Origin: Clostridiales bacterium UBA1390
GTDB lineage: Bacteria; Bacillota; Clostridia; Lachnospirales; Bianqueaceae
Reading direction: 5' to 3'
Assembly: GCA_002305315.1 (NCBI GenBank)
Contig: DBQQ01000029.1
Coordinates: forward strand, 17,511 to 43,184
DNA length: 25,674 nucleotides
Made by a program: the position numbers and the translations under genes. The notes below the pieces were generated by a model. It did not search any database. It was not told the DNA's origin and saw only the letters and a program-made list of their open reading frames with translations. Of this stretch, positions 15,989-24,129 are shown piece after piece; positions within the stretch are counted from its first letter, which is position 1, and every line of letters begins with the position of its first letter.

Positions 15989-17803
15989 TTATTCTGCCGC
16001 CAGCGTTTTGCTCGCGAAACATCCTATGGTATAGGCCGCCTCCGCCCTAGGCGTATCGTCCGGAAGATCCTGAATCATACCGCCTTTCCCGCAATCTTCA
16101 AACGTCTGCCAGGGCAGCACGGCCTTAGTAGTGAAGAGAATTCGTTCCACCTGTTCCAGAGGCTGATTGAAGTTGAAATCTCTCTGGGCCGTCTGTCCAT
16201 CCCATGCCAGCGTCACCTGCGCCGATCCTTTGACACAGTCCAGCGTCATCGTCACATCGATCCACGTGTCCGCCGGATATTCCAACCACTCTCTGGGCGC
16301 GCCGCCCGTCTTCACTCGCAGCATACCATCCGCGTCGAACATCAGACGAACTGCCTGTTTTCCGTACCGATCCTGTGCCTCGATCACCATGGCGGTGCCT
16401 TCCCGCAGACTTTCTGCCTTCAGGCTTGTCTTTATCTCGCTTAACACCGCAGGCACGATGGCTCGCTGCGCCCTGGGACGATCATAGGGGTCCGTATCCG
16501 ACAGGCGCAGCCCCTCCTGCGTCTTTTCAACCTCTGTCCACTGGGGAATATACAGATTCCAGGCGTCCAGATTGGAAAAGTCCTCATCCACATCTTCTTT
16601 CTGTACCCCACAGATCGGAACCGGCACTTCACACACCCAGATATCCTCTTTATTCACACTGTAGGTGAGCCACATCTTGCCATCCTGCGGCTGCGGATTG
16701 CTCTCGCAGATGCCCCGCATGTACTGCGCCCCCAGATTTTTCAGGCCGCCCTCATAACGGCAGGGCGAAATCTCCGGTACGATGGCCAGCATGTCCGAAA
16801 AATCTTCGCCATTGTCGCCGGTCACAACCGCCAGCGGCCAACGGTGGGCACCATTCCTCGAAGGATTATATACCAATGCATAACGCCCGTCATCCGTCTT
16901 CTGTCCCCAGACCTTAGCCGTATTCGTCTCTAACGAATAGGACATCTTTCGATCCGTCCATGTCTTGCCGCCGTCCTGGCTGCGAATGACTGCGCCATTC
17001 TTATAGACTCCCATGATATCTCCGCCAGGCAGGGTATAGTAGCTGAGCGCCTGACCTCCCGGCACCGAGAAAAGTTCGGTATCATAGCGCTGCTCTTCCC
17101 ACCACTGCTGAATCACCAGATGGTTGTCCAGATATTCCCGAGCCGCTCTTACGAAATCCGGATCGTCACTCTCCTCGAAATAGGGGAATACGTCGGTATT
17201 TTCCCGCGTATAGCCTCCCGGCGCGTTATATCGGATGAAGTAAATCGGCGACAGCGAAAGATCCGGATAGATCTCCCGCACGACGCGGCCTACGCCGTAC
17301 CCATTATTCGGCGCGATATGAATGTGCGGGGAGATCCCATAAAATGCGCTGACCAGAAGTTTTCCTTCCGTCGTGACATAAAAACCCATCCGCTGATGGC
17401 AGATCGCCGGTGTCTTCTCTTCCAGCAGCTCCTTGCCCGGGCCCAGATAGGGTGCGCTGGGCACCTCAATGGAAGGAAAAATCACCTCCGGCTTACTCCA
17501 ATGCCGCCCGTCCTGCGAGTGACAGAGCAATGTCTGTCCCGGCGGCATATGTTCTGTCTGTACGTTGGACAGATACTCCACAAAGAATCGACCCTGCCAC
17601 CAGGCAATCATAGCCGCATGGTTATAGGTCCATCCATACCCATCGCCCGATGCCTCCACATCGTCCCGGCAGGCACGCATGATCTGATAATTCTTCACTC
17701 CCACAGCATGACGCAGGCCTCCGTCCTGAAAGCGGATGTCCACATCCTTACCGCCATGAATCCGAATTCGGTCTTCTTTTAACATGTCTTCCCGATACCC
17801 CAT
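15989..17803 (-). CDS. Sialidase-like BNR-repeat propeller protein, putative glycoside hydrolase
   Basis: Protein of 604 residues with Asp-box (BNR) repeats: HSQDGRHW (95-102) and a classic SQDGGKTW (275-282), marking a sialidase-type beta-propeller over about 50-420. The C-terminal ~170 residues look like a beta-rich, lectin-like domain. GDGYGWTYNHAAMIAWW and EYLSN near the start look like a conserved active-site region of a propeller hydrolase, but the catalytic residues are not assignable by eye. There is no signal peptide, so it should act inside the cell. The start at 17803 (MGYRED) follows AAGGAAGGG; the 21 residues upstream in frame run into the repeat region. First gene of the carbohydrate cluster; hydrolase or lyase specificity unknown. 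Confidence 0.7.
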   Translation of the reverse strand: MGYREDMLKEDRIRIHGGKDVDIRFQDGGLRHAVGVKNYQIMRACRDDVEASGDGYGWTYNHAAMIAWWQGRFFVEYLSNVQTEHMPPGQTLLCHSQDGRHWSKPEVIFPSIEVPSAPYLGPGKELLEEKTPAICHQRMGFYVTTEGKLLVSAFYGISPHIHIAPNNGYGVGRVVREIYPDLSLSPIYFIRYNAPGGYTRENTDVFPYFEESDDPDFVRAAREYLDNHLVIQQWWEEQRYDTELFSVPGGQALSYYTLPGGDIMGVYKNGAVIRSQDGGKTWTDRKMSYSLETNTAKVWGQKTDDGRYALVYNPSRNGAHRWPLAVVTGDNGEDFSDMLAIVPEISPCRYEGGLKNLGAQYMRGICESNPQPQDGKMWLTYSVNKEDIWVCEVPVPICGVQKEDVDEDFSNLDAWNLYIPQWTEVEKTQEGLRLSDTDPYDRPRAQRAIVPAVLSEIKTSLKAESLREGTAMVIEAQDRYGKQAVRLMFDADGMLRVKTGGAPREWLEYPADTWIDVTMTLDCVKGSAQVTLAWDGQTAQRDFNFNQPLEQVERILFTTKAVLPWQTFEDCGKGGMIQDLPDDTPRAEAAYTIGCFASKTLAAE

Positions 17804-17849
17804 GATGACCCTTCCTTTCTCTTTTTCTTCCAGTTGCTCGGCGTGGCTT

Positions 17850-18088
17850 GACTTTTGCCATGCCACGCCTATTGTACCACGAACATGTTCGCTTTCGGAG
17901 ATGGGCGCCCTTTGGCGGCCATCTCGAGGCGTGGCTCAGTCGCTTTTGCTATAGACTTTTGCCATGCCACGCCTATTGTATCACGAACTCGTTTGCCTTC
18001 GGAGATGGACGCCCTTTGGCGGCCATCTCGGGGCGTGGCTCAGTCGCTTTTGCTATAGACTTTTGCCATGCCACGCCTATTGTACCAC
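17850..18088. repeat. 104-bp tandem repeat, about 2.3 copies
   Basis: Copies start at 17850, 17954 and 18058, exactly 104 bases apart; the third is partial. Each full copy holds a 12-pair hairpin with a CTTT loop (first copy 17899-17926, arms GAGATGGGCGCC and GGCGGCCATCTC). Perfect 9-base arms AGGCGTGGC / GCCACGCCT link one copy to the next. Read leftward, each copy also has an extended -10-like element, TGGTACAAT or TGATACAAT. The period is not a multiple of three, so no repeated protein is encoded. Copy 1 contains the palindrome CGAACATGTTCG, degenerate in copy 2. The array forms most of the BNR gene's leader; the other intergenic bases (17804-17849, 18089-18245) hold only its ribosome site and promoters. 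Confidence 0.93.
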
Positions 18089-18106
18089 ATTCTTCCTGTC
18101 CTGCAA
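18079..18106 (-). promoter_or_regulatory. Promoter upstream of the BNR-propeller gene
   Basis: On the minus strand TTGCAG (18106-18101), a 16-base spacer and TACAAT (18084-18079) preceded by TGG. Only this outermost repeat copy has a plausible -35 box. The resulting leader would be about 270 bases and include the whole repeat array. Confidence 0.6.
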
Positions 18107-18184
18107 AAGGACCATTGTCTACAAAACCTGTCCATTTCTCTACTTTTCTAAACAAGCTTTTATGGAATCTTAATCTTTGGCGCA

Positions 18185-18213
18185 TTGACGAGCCCTCTAT
18201 TCTCTTGTATAAT
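18185..18213 (+). promoter_or_regulatory. Promoter of the first CmpB-family gene
   Basis: TTGACG (18185-18190), a 17-base spacer and perfect TATAAT (18208-18213), about 30 bases before the ATG at 18246. Confidence 0.8.
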
Positions 18214-18245
18214 AAACATATCATCTAAAAGTCAAGGAGACCATT

Positions 18246-19064
18246 ATGGGATTTGATGTTTACGTCCTTTCTTGGATGTTTTTGATCTACTCTTTCCTAG
18301 GGTGGTGTATAGAAGTTGTTTTTGTAGCCTTGGATACGAAGCAATTTGATAATCGTGGATTCCTGCGAGGTCCCGTATGTCCCATCTATGGCATAGGGAT
18401 CACATTGATCCTTCTCTGTCTTCACCCTTTTGCAGAAACCTGGATCATACTTTTCATCGTATCAGTCATACTGACTACCCTGTTAGAATTGGTAGTTGGC
18501 ATTTTGCTAAAGAAGTGTTTTCATCACGAATGGTGGAATTACTCTCAGTTTCGTTTTAATTTCCGCGGCTATATCTGCTTGCGGTTTTCCCTGTTTTGGG
18601 GGGTTGGGTGTCTTTTTGTCGTAAAATTATTACATCCTGCGGTCGCTTTTTTCATTCACAATTGTCCTCGGAATCTAGGCATCCCTTTACTCTGCCTGTT
18701 TAGCGTGATTTTTATCATTGACGTAGTCGTCACATTATTATCTATTCATTCCTATCCCAAACGGCTGAAGGCGCTGAACGATATCGAATCCCGCCTGCAT
18801 CAGCTCTCCGAAGAACTGGGCATCAGCCTCTACGGCAGTATAAGTTCTGTGATGTGTGTATTGGACAAGAAGAACTGGGCGCCGGACAAGCAGGCTAAGG
18901 CGCATGAGGCTGAAGTGCTTGTCAAGAAACGGGAGCCACTGCTACGAAAGCGAAATCATGTACATAGGCGAATGTTAAAAACTTTCTCTTTTCTCTATGA
19001 GGACAGATACCGTTCCGCGATCGTGGCTTTGAAACGGTATCTGATGCGGAATCGCTTTTCGTAA
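18246..19064 (+). CDS. CmpB-type (PF06541) multi-pass membrane protein, copy 1
   Basis: Protein of 272 residues with about five membrane-spanning segments in the first 170 residues and a basic, charged cytoplasmic tail. Family landmarks are LGWCIEV, NRGFLRGPVCPIYG and HEWWNYSQ. The family is often annotated as putative ABC transporter permease, but no ATPase is adjacent and its function is not established. AAGGAGA precedes the ATG. The first half is more AT-rich than neighbouring genes. A paralogue lies on the opposite strand at 22235-23038. Confidence 0.85.
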   Translation: MGFDVYVLSWMFLIYSFLGWCIEVVFVALDTKQFDNRGFLRGPVCPIYGIGITLILLCLHPFAETWIILFIVSVILTTLLELVVGILLKKCFHHEWWNYSQFRFNFRGYICLRFSLFWGVGCLFVVKLLHPAVAFFIHNCPRNLGIPLLCLFSVIFIIDVVVTLLSIHSYPKRLKALNDIESRLHQLSEELGISLYGSISSVMCVLDKKNWAPDKQAKAHEAEVLVKKREPLLRKRNHVHRRMLKTFSFLYEDRYRSAIVALKRYLMRNRFS

Positions 19065-19080
19065 AAATACAAAATAGGGG

Positions 19081-19109
19081 TTGACTTTTTAGAATTCTCC
19101 AACTATGAT
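19081..19109 (+). promoter_or_regulatory. Promoter of the rubrerythrin gene
   Basis: TTGACT (19081-19086), a 17-base spacer and TATGAT (19104-19109). The spacer contains the palindrome AGAATTCT, a possible site for a peroxide-sensing regulator, though it does not match a full PerR box. Confidence 0.75.
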
Positions 19110-19142
19110 AGAGGTAGATTTCACAGAAAGGAGATCTGGACT

Positions 19143-19682
19143 ATGAAAGAATTAAAAGGTACTAAGACAGAGGCCAATCTGATGGCGGCGTTCGCTGGGG
19201 AGTCTCAGGCGCGCAACAAGTATACTTTCTATGCTTCCAAGGCGAGAAAGGATGGCTATGTACAGATTGCCAAGATCTTTGAAGAAACCTCGGCCAATGA
19301 AAAGGAGCATGCGGAAATCTGGTTTAAGCTGCTGCATGATGGCATTCCTTCCACGGAGGAGAACCTGAAGGATGCGGCTGCCGGCGAGAACTATGAGTGG
19401 ACCGATATGTACGCAGGCTTCGCAAAGACCGCGAAGGAAGAGGGCTTTGATCGGATTGCCGCTCTCTTTACCATGGTCGGCGCCATTGAGAAGGAGCATG
19501 AGGAGCGTTATCTCAAGCTTCTGGCCAATGTGCAGGAGGGTCTGGTATTCTCCAGAGATGGGGATATGATCTGGCAGTGCTCGAATTGTGGACATATTGT
19601 CGTAGGCAAGAAGGCGCCGGAGGTTTGTCCGGTCTGCGCTCATCCTAAGGCATACTTCCAGATCAAGGCAGAGAATTATTAA
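19143..19682 (+). CDS. rbr: Rubrerythrin
   Basis: Cytoplasmic diiron peroxidase of anaerobes that reduces hydrogen peroxide using electrons passed through its rubredoxin domain. The 179-residue protein has a ferritin-like domain with Glu20, the ExxH pairs E53/H56 and E116/H119, and a C-terminal rubredoxin domain with CSNCG (146-150) and CPVC (162-165) as iron ligands. Length and layout are standard. AAGGAG precedes the ATG at 19143. It has its own promoter and a terminator straight after it. Confidence 0.97.
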   Translation: MKELKGTKTEANLMAAFAGESQARNKYTFYASKARKDGYVQIAKIFEETSANEKEHAEIWFKLLHDGIPSTEENLKDAAAGENYEWTDMYAGFAKTAKEEGFDRIAALFTMVGAIEKEHEERYLKLLANVQEGLVFSRDGDMIWQCSNCGHIVVGKKAPEVCPVCAHPKAYFQIKAENY

Positions 19683-19689
19683 TCACGAC

Positions 19690-19724
19690 AAAGGGGGTGC
19701 TGCAACAGGCGGCATCCCTTTTTT
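19690..19724 (+). terminator. Terminator after rubrerythrin
   Basis: An AAAGGG...CCCTTT stem with a small bulge and a wobble pair is followed by TTTTTT. It ends just before the ribosome site of the phosphatase gene, for which no separate promoter is seen. Confidence 0.8.
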
Positions 19725-19745
19725 ATGAAAAGGAGACTTATATTT

Positions 19746-20471
19746 ATGAAACTGCTCATCATTCGACATGGAGATCCGGATTATGCCGCAGACTCTGTCA
19801 CCGAGAAAGGCGCACGTGAAGTGGAGATGCTGGCGGAGCGTCTTTCCAGGCTCGATATCCATACTTTCTATGTGTCCCCGCTGGGCCGCGCACAGCGTAC
19901 AGCAGCCCCCACATTGCAGCGGCTCCACAAAGATGCCGTCACCCTGCCCTGGCTGCGGGAATTTCAGGCGCCGGTACAGGATCCCGAAACCGATAGGCTG
20001 CGCAATCCCTGGGATTTCAAACCCGCTTACTGGATGCAGGATCCTCGATTTTATGATGCGTCCCTATGGACACAGACGCCCGTCATGCAGACTGGCGATG
20101 TGGCTTCAGAAGCGCAGCGAGTCTATCAGGGCCTGGACGATGTTCTGGCACGACATGGATATCGTCGCAAGGGATTATACTACGAAGCGACCGCAGCCAA
20201 TACGGATACGATCGCTTTCGTCTGTCATTTCGGCGTAGAATGCGTCATGTTGTCCCATCTGATGAACATTTCTCCCATGCCTCTGTGGCATCATTTCTGC
20301 GCCCTTCCCTCTTCTGTCACCACGCTGGTCACCGAGGAACGGGAAAAGGGCATTGCTGTTTTCCGCTGTCTTTCCTTTGGAGACCTGTCCCATCTGTACG
20401 CGCATGATGAAGAGCCCTCTTTTGCTGCCCGTTTCTGTGAAGTGTACGATGACTTCAGTCAGCGTCACTAA
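19746..20471 (+). CDS. Histidine phosphatase superfamily protein
   Basis: Protein of 241 residues of the phosphoglycerate-mutase-like superfamily. Seen are the RHG motif (IIRHGD, catalytic His8), the second arginine region SPLGRAQRTA, Glu72 in WLREFQAP and the second histidine in FVCHFGVE (His161). Substrate cannot be told; the superfamily covers sugar-phosphate, cofactor and protein phosphatases. ATG 19746 is chosen because AAAAGGAGA precedes it; an in-frame ATG at 19725 lies in the terminator. Expression probably depends on readthrough from rubrerythrin. Its stop overlaps the stop of the convergent serine hydrolase gene by a few bases. Confidence 0.85.
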   Translation: MKLLIIRHGDPDYAADSVTEKGAREVEMLAERLSRLDIHTFYVSPLGRAQRTAAPTLQRLHKDAVTLPWLREFQAPVQDPETDRLRNPWDFKPAYWMQDPRFYDASLWTQTPVMQTGDVASEAQRVYQGLDDVLARHGYRRKGLYYEATAANTDTIAFVCHFGVECVMLSHLMNISPMPLWHHFCALPSSVTTLVTEEREKGIAVFRCLSFGDLSHLYAHDEEPSFAARFCEVYDDFSQRH

Positions 20472-22219
20472 TCCTTCTCAATCTCCCAGAACACCTGCGG
20501 CTGAAAGGTCTTCTTCAGCTTATACACGAAGAAGCCCGGATCCATGCGGCTGATAATGGTTCCTACCAGACCGCCTGATGCGACCACGTCAATCGCATCA
20601 AGAGCCATCTCTGGGCCAGGCGTCTCGCTCCACCAGGACACCAGGCCATCCGGCTGCAGATAAAACTTAATGTGGCGCTCATTGGCGCACTCCAGGAAAC
20701 AGATTCTGAGCCGCAGGACCAAAATATGGTCTTCGTTCTGACAGAATTCTCCCTGTACGCTGATCCAATATACCTCTCCCCGCACTCGCAGTCTCTGCTC
20801 GCAGCCCCGATCAAAGCCGATTCGCAGCCGATACGTCTCACTGCCGGCTTCCATCAGAATCCAGAAGCCCTGCTGCTCCTGATAAAAGCTTATACGGGTG
20901 ATGGCTGGCGGGAAATTATTCTGCGTCGCCTGAATGAACACCGGCAGCAATGTGGCGCTTCCTCTTTTCAGGCGATAACTTTGCCCTGTGAGCAAGCGAA
21001 TCCCACGCGCCCAGTCACACCCGCCCGTACGCCGCTCTCGCTTCCAGGGAAAACGCCGGTTCGCGATAGCAGCCTGTGGCTGCCAACATCGCTCCAGATG
21101 CTGCTGCAGGCTTTGCAGCGCCTGATACGCTGCCAGATCCGTGACTCTTTCCTCAGGTTCAAACCCTTCTCCGAAAAAGTCCTCGATATCCCGCGTTAAC
21201 GAACACCGCGCTTCCAATTCGATATTGCCCGCTGTTGTGACAATCACCATTTCCGTCCTGGGAAACACCATCACATTCTGTCCCAGCATGCCATTCATCT
21301 GAAAGGAACCCACTTCCCGTCCCATCCAGATCTGATACCCATATCCATACTCACCGGCGTCGACCTGTTTCCGACAGCTCTCTTCGATCCATTCTGCGGA
21401 AACCAGCTGGCGGCCTTCCCATTGCCCCTTCTGCAGAAAAAGCTGTCCGATCTTCGCCATGTCCTCCGGCGTCATATACAGGCCCCATCCGCCCTTTTCG
21501 ATGCCCTCCGGACTGGTTTCCCAATGCACGCGATGAATCCCCATGGGACGAAAGATTTTTTCTGTCAGATAATCGCTCAGATTTCTGCCGCTGACACGAC
21601 AAACGATGGAAGCCAACACATAAGAATTCATGCTGTTGTATTGAAATTGCTCGCCTGGCGTCCCTTTTACGCTGGATTCCAGGAAGCCTTTCATCCACTC
21701 CTCCTCGGTGATGGACGCCGCCTCATTATAGACCACACCGCTAGTCATCGTCAGAAGATGCCGCAGTGTCAGCTGCGATTGCCGCAAGACCGCGAGCGGA
21801 CCGGCCTGATCCTCCAGAAGTTTTACAATGCGGTCTTCCAGGCAGAGCTTCCCCTCGTCAATCAGGAGCCCCACAGCCAGTCCCGTCAGACTTTTGCATA
21901 CGGAATAGGTCGCATGCCACAAGTCCCCTCGATAGGGCGCAAAACTGCCTTCACTGATGACCTTTCCGTGCCGCAGGATCATACAGGTATGCACATGCAT
22001 ATCCGGATCCTGTCTGAGCCCATTCCAAAAGGTTTGCAAATAGGCGCTGGACACGCCTTCCTGTTCCGGTACTGCGCGTTCCAGACGCGTGCTTTCTGGA
22101 AAATCCTGCGCTAATACTCTTTTGCTTGGAGTAAAAGGTATTCGCGCCGCTTCTTCATTTTTCTGTGTGAAAAGATAATATAGCCATTCCATGGTGCGTT
22201 TCTGCACTCGCAGGTCCAT
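20468..22219 (-). CDS. Beta-lactamase-family serine hydrolase with a C-terminal extension
   Basis: Protein of 583 residues. Residues about 45-360 are a class C beta-lactamase/penicillin-binding-like hydrolase, with the SxxK motif SVCK (Ser106, Lys109) in HATYSVCKSLTG and a YNS motif (194-196) giving the second catalytic tyrosine. Family members act as esterases, D-aminopeptidases or amide hydrolases; resistance activity is not implied. No signal peptide is visible, so it is likely cytoplasmic. Residues about 360-583 are an unassigned extension rich in beta strands. The start is ATG 22217-22219 after AGGAAGGGG, 15 bases after the stop of the second CmpB-family gene, so the two form an operon. 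Confidence 0.85.
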   Translation of the reverse strand: MDLRVQKRTMEWLYYLFTQKNEEAARIPFTPSKRVLAQDFPESTRLERAVPEQEGVSSAYLQTFWNGLRQDPDMHVHTCMILRHGKVISEGSFAPYRGDLWHATYSVCKSLTGLAVGLLIDEGKLCLEDRIVKLLEDQAGPLAVLRQSQLTLRHLLTMTSGVVYNEAASITEEEWMKGFLESSVKGTPGEQFQYNSMNSYVLASIVCRVSGRNLSDYLTEKIFRPMGIHRVHWETSPEGIEKGGWGLYMTPEDMAKIGQLFLQKGQWEGRQLVSAEWIEESCRKQVDAGEYGYGYQIWMGREVGSFQMNGMLGQNVMVFPRTEMVIVTTAGNIELEARCSLTRDIEDFFGEGFEPEERVTDLAAYQALQSLQQHLERCWQPQAAIANRRFPWKRERRTGGCDWARGIRLLTGQSYRLKRGSATLLPVFIQATQNNFPPAITRISFYQEQQGFWILMEAGSETYRLRIGFDRGCEQRLRVRGEVYWISVQGEFCQNEDHILVLRLRICFLECANERHIKFYLQPDGLVSWWSETPGPEMALDAIDVVASGGLVGTIISRMDPGFFVYKLKKTFQPQVFWEIEKD

Positions 22220-22234
22220 GTCTCATGCCCCTTC

Positions 22235-23038
22235 CTACTTCTTGTCCTGACCATATAAGTTTTCCCGAAATTTCTCCAATGATTCCTTAAATCTTTTAGA
22301 CTGCAGTTTAGGGAATGCTTTCAAATGCCGTCTGAGGCCCGGCATCTTTTCTTTCATCAAGCTTTCCATCTCCGCCTTACGCAGCGCAAATACTTTTTTC
22401 TTTTCCTCCAGATTGTCTAGGTCTGCCTTCTTCCCAGCCTCCAACGTCGTATCCGATATTTTCTGTCCCAGCGTATCCGAAAATTCCCGCAGTTGGATCG
22501 CCAGTTCCTCCAATCGCTGCAGCTGACGCAGATTCTTGGAAATATGAGATACAGTGACGTACAGATCGATAACGAGGAGAATCGTAAAGAGGACTAGGAA
22601 TGGCCAACTCCGCCAAAGGGGGATCCAATCCACAAATGCCGCGATGAGCGGATGTATGACCTTGATAATCACAACGCAGGCGGCCCCCCATAGCAGAGAA
22701 AATGGCAGACAAATATACCCCCCGATATTCAAAGGCATATCCGAATAATCCCACCACCGGGTATGAAACAGCTTCTCCAGAACATACCCTGTCACCAGCT
22801 CAATCAGGGATGTCACGATCGCAGAAATCACAAACAATACAAATACGTTGTCCCCTGCTATTAACCCTAATCCCACGATGGCCACCACGCCAACGCCATA
22901 TATGGGACATAACGGGCCATTCAAAAAACCGCGATTGACAAAATGCTTTTCTTTTACGGCAGCAAAAGCCACTTCTCCACACCATCCCAACAGGGCATAA
23001 ATAAAGAAAAACCAACCGTATTCCCGTATCCAGTCCAT
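22235..23038 (-). CDS. CmpB-type (PF06541) multi-pass membrane protein, copy 2
   Basis: Protein of 267 residues, a paralogue of the product of 18246-19064 with shared LGWC-EV, NRGFL-GP-CPIYG and WW-YS landmarks. About five membrane segments fill residues 1-170. The tail (about 175-267) is charged, Lys/Glu-rich and probably coiled coil. AAAGGA precedes the ATG at 23038. It is cotranscribed with the serine hydrolase and divergent from adenosine deaminase. Function of the family is not established. Confidence 0.85.
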   Translation of the reverse strand: MDWIREYGWFFFIYALLGWCGEVAFAAVKEKHFVNRGFLNGPLCPIYGVGVVAIVGLGLIAGDNVFVLFVISAIVTSLIELVTGYVLEKLFHTRWWDYSDMPLNIGGYICLPFSLLWGAACVVIIKVIHPLIAAFVDWIPLWRSWPFLVLFTILLVIDLYVTVSHISKNLRQLQRLEELAIQLREFSDTLGQKISDTTLEAGKKADLDNLEEKKKVFALRKAEMESLMKEKMPGLRRHLKAFPKLQSKRFKESLEKFRENLYGQDKK

Positions 23039-23042
23039 GATT

Positions 23043-23072
23043 TTGATCCTTTCTTTTTTCTTTCAGTATATT
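23043..23072 (+). promoter_or_regulatory. Possible promoter of the adenosine deaminase gene
   Basis: TTGATC (23043-23048), an 18-base spacer and TATATT (23067-23072) lie about 50 bases before the start at 23124 and overlap the leftward promoter. Confidence 0.4.
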
Positions 23073-23093
23073 CAATTTATGACTCTTTGTCAA
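23065..23093 (-). promoter_or_regulatory. Promoter of the CmpB-serine hydrolase operon
   Basis: On the minus strand a perfect TTGACA (23093-23088), a 17-base spacer and TATACT (23070-23065), the strongest-looking promoter in the window. Confidence 0.85.
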
Positions 23094-23123
23094 TGTCGAT
23101 TCATTCTTTTGGAGGTGTTTGGT

Positions 23124-24077
23124 ATGATTGATTTACATTTGCATTTAGACGGTTCTCTGTCCATCGGACTGATTGAATCTTTGGCCAAACAGCAGCATAT
23201 TACGCTGCCGGAGCCTCTGCTGCCTTCTATTCAGGCATCGCCGCGCTGCCAGGATCTGAACGAATACCTGCGTTGTTTTGATCTTCCCCTTCTCCTGCTG
23301 CAAACCCCGGAAGCCCTCCGCCAAGCCGTCTCGGATCTGATCCGCCGTCTCGATGCCGCCGGACTCTGGTATGCGGAAATTCGCTTTGCACCGCAGCTGC
23401 ACACGCAAAAACACTATCGTCAAGAGGAGATCCTGCAGGGCGCGCTGGCCGGGCTTGCTGGCGCTCCTTTTCCCGTTCAGCTCATTCTGTGCTGTATGCG
23501 AGGCGACCAAAACGAAGCCGCCAATCAAGAAACCCTCCGACTAGCGGCTGATTATCTGGGCAAGGGCGTCTGTGCGCTGGATCTGGCGGGTGCTGAAGGC
23601 ATCTTCCCGACGTGTCAGTACGCCGATCTATTTGCTGCAGCAAGGGAGGCCGGCGTTCCCTTTACAATACATGCCGGCGAGGCCGCGGGGCCCGAAAGCA
23701 TCCGCGAAGCTATCCGCTTCGGCGCTTCCCGAATCGGTCACGGTGTTCGCCTGCGGGAAGACCCGGCGCTTCTGGATGAAATTCTTGCGCGCGAGATTCC
23801 TCTGGAGATGTGTCCTACCAGCAATCTGCAGACTCGTGCTGTTTCTTCCCTCGCCGATTATCCATTGCGGGATTATCTGCAAAAAGGGCTTTGTGTCACG
23901 GTCAACACCGATAATATGACCGTCTCTCAGACAAGCCTTGCACAGGAATATCAACTCCTGTCCCTCACGCCCTGCGAGATACATCAGTTATTATCCCATT
24001 CTATTCGGGCTGCTTTCTTGCCGGAAGCCGTTAAATCCACCTTACAAAGCCGTCTCAAAAACCCTCTTGAAAAATAG
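23124..24077 (+). CDS. add: Adenosine deaminase
   Basis: Zinc hydrolase converting adenosine (or deoxyadenosine) to inosine in purine salvage, cytoplasmic. The 317-residue protein shows the family metal and catalytic residues: HLHLDG (His5, His7), HAGE (His183, Glu186), RIGHG (His206) and VNTDN (Asp263). Adenine deaminase or a related aminohydrolase cannot be fully excluded, but the spacing fits adenosine deaminase. The start at 23124 follows GGAGGT; 29 further in-frame residues upstream fall in the divergent promoter region. The stop is followed closely by the flavodiiron gene, whose promoter starts inside this gene's last codons. Confidence 0.9.
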   Translation: MIDLHLHLDGSLSIGLIESLAKQQHITLPEPLLPSIQASPRCQDLNEYLRCFDLPLLLLQTPEALRQAVSDLIRRLDAAGLWYAEIRFAPQLHTQKHYRQEEILQGALAGLAGAPFPVQLILCCMRGDQNEAANQETLRLAADYLGKGVCALDLAGAEGIFPTCQYADLFAAAREAGVPFTIHAGEAAGPESIREAIRFGASRIGHGVRLREDPALLDEILAREIPLEMCPTSNLQTRAVSSLADYPLRDYLQKGLCVTVNTDNMTVSQTSLAQEYQLLSLTPCEIHQLLSHSIRAAFLPEAVKSTLQSRLKNPLEK

Positions 24078-24094
24078 GAAAAACGTGATATACT
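24067..24094 (+). promoter_or_regulatory. Promoter of the flavodiiron gene
   Basis: TTGAAA (24067-24072), a 16-base spacer and TATACT (24089-24094) preceded by TGA, an extended -10. The -35 box lies within the end of add. Confidence 0.75.
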
Positions 24095-24129
24095 AGGTTC
24101 GTATCGTGTGAAAAAGGAGGAGTCAACCG

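Noticed and set aside
17850..18088. Possible CRISPR array or repeat protein gene
   Set aside because: Tandem 104-base copies have no spacers, and the period shifts the frame in every copy.
20468..22219. Antibiotic-resistance beta-lactamase
   Set aside because: No signal peptide, a long C-terminal extension and motifs closer to esterase/peptidase members of the fold; resistance is not supported.
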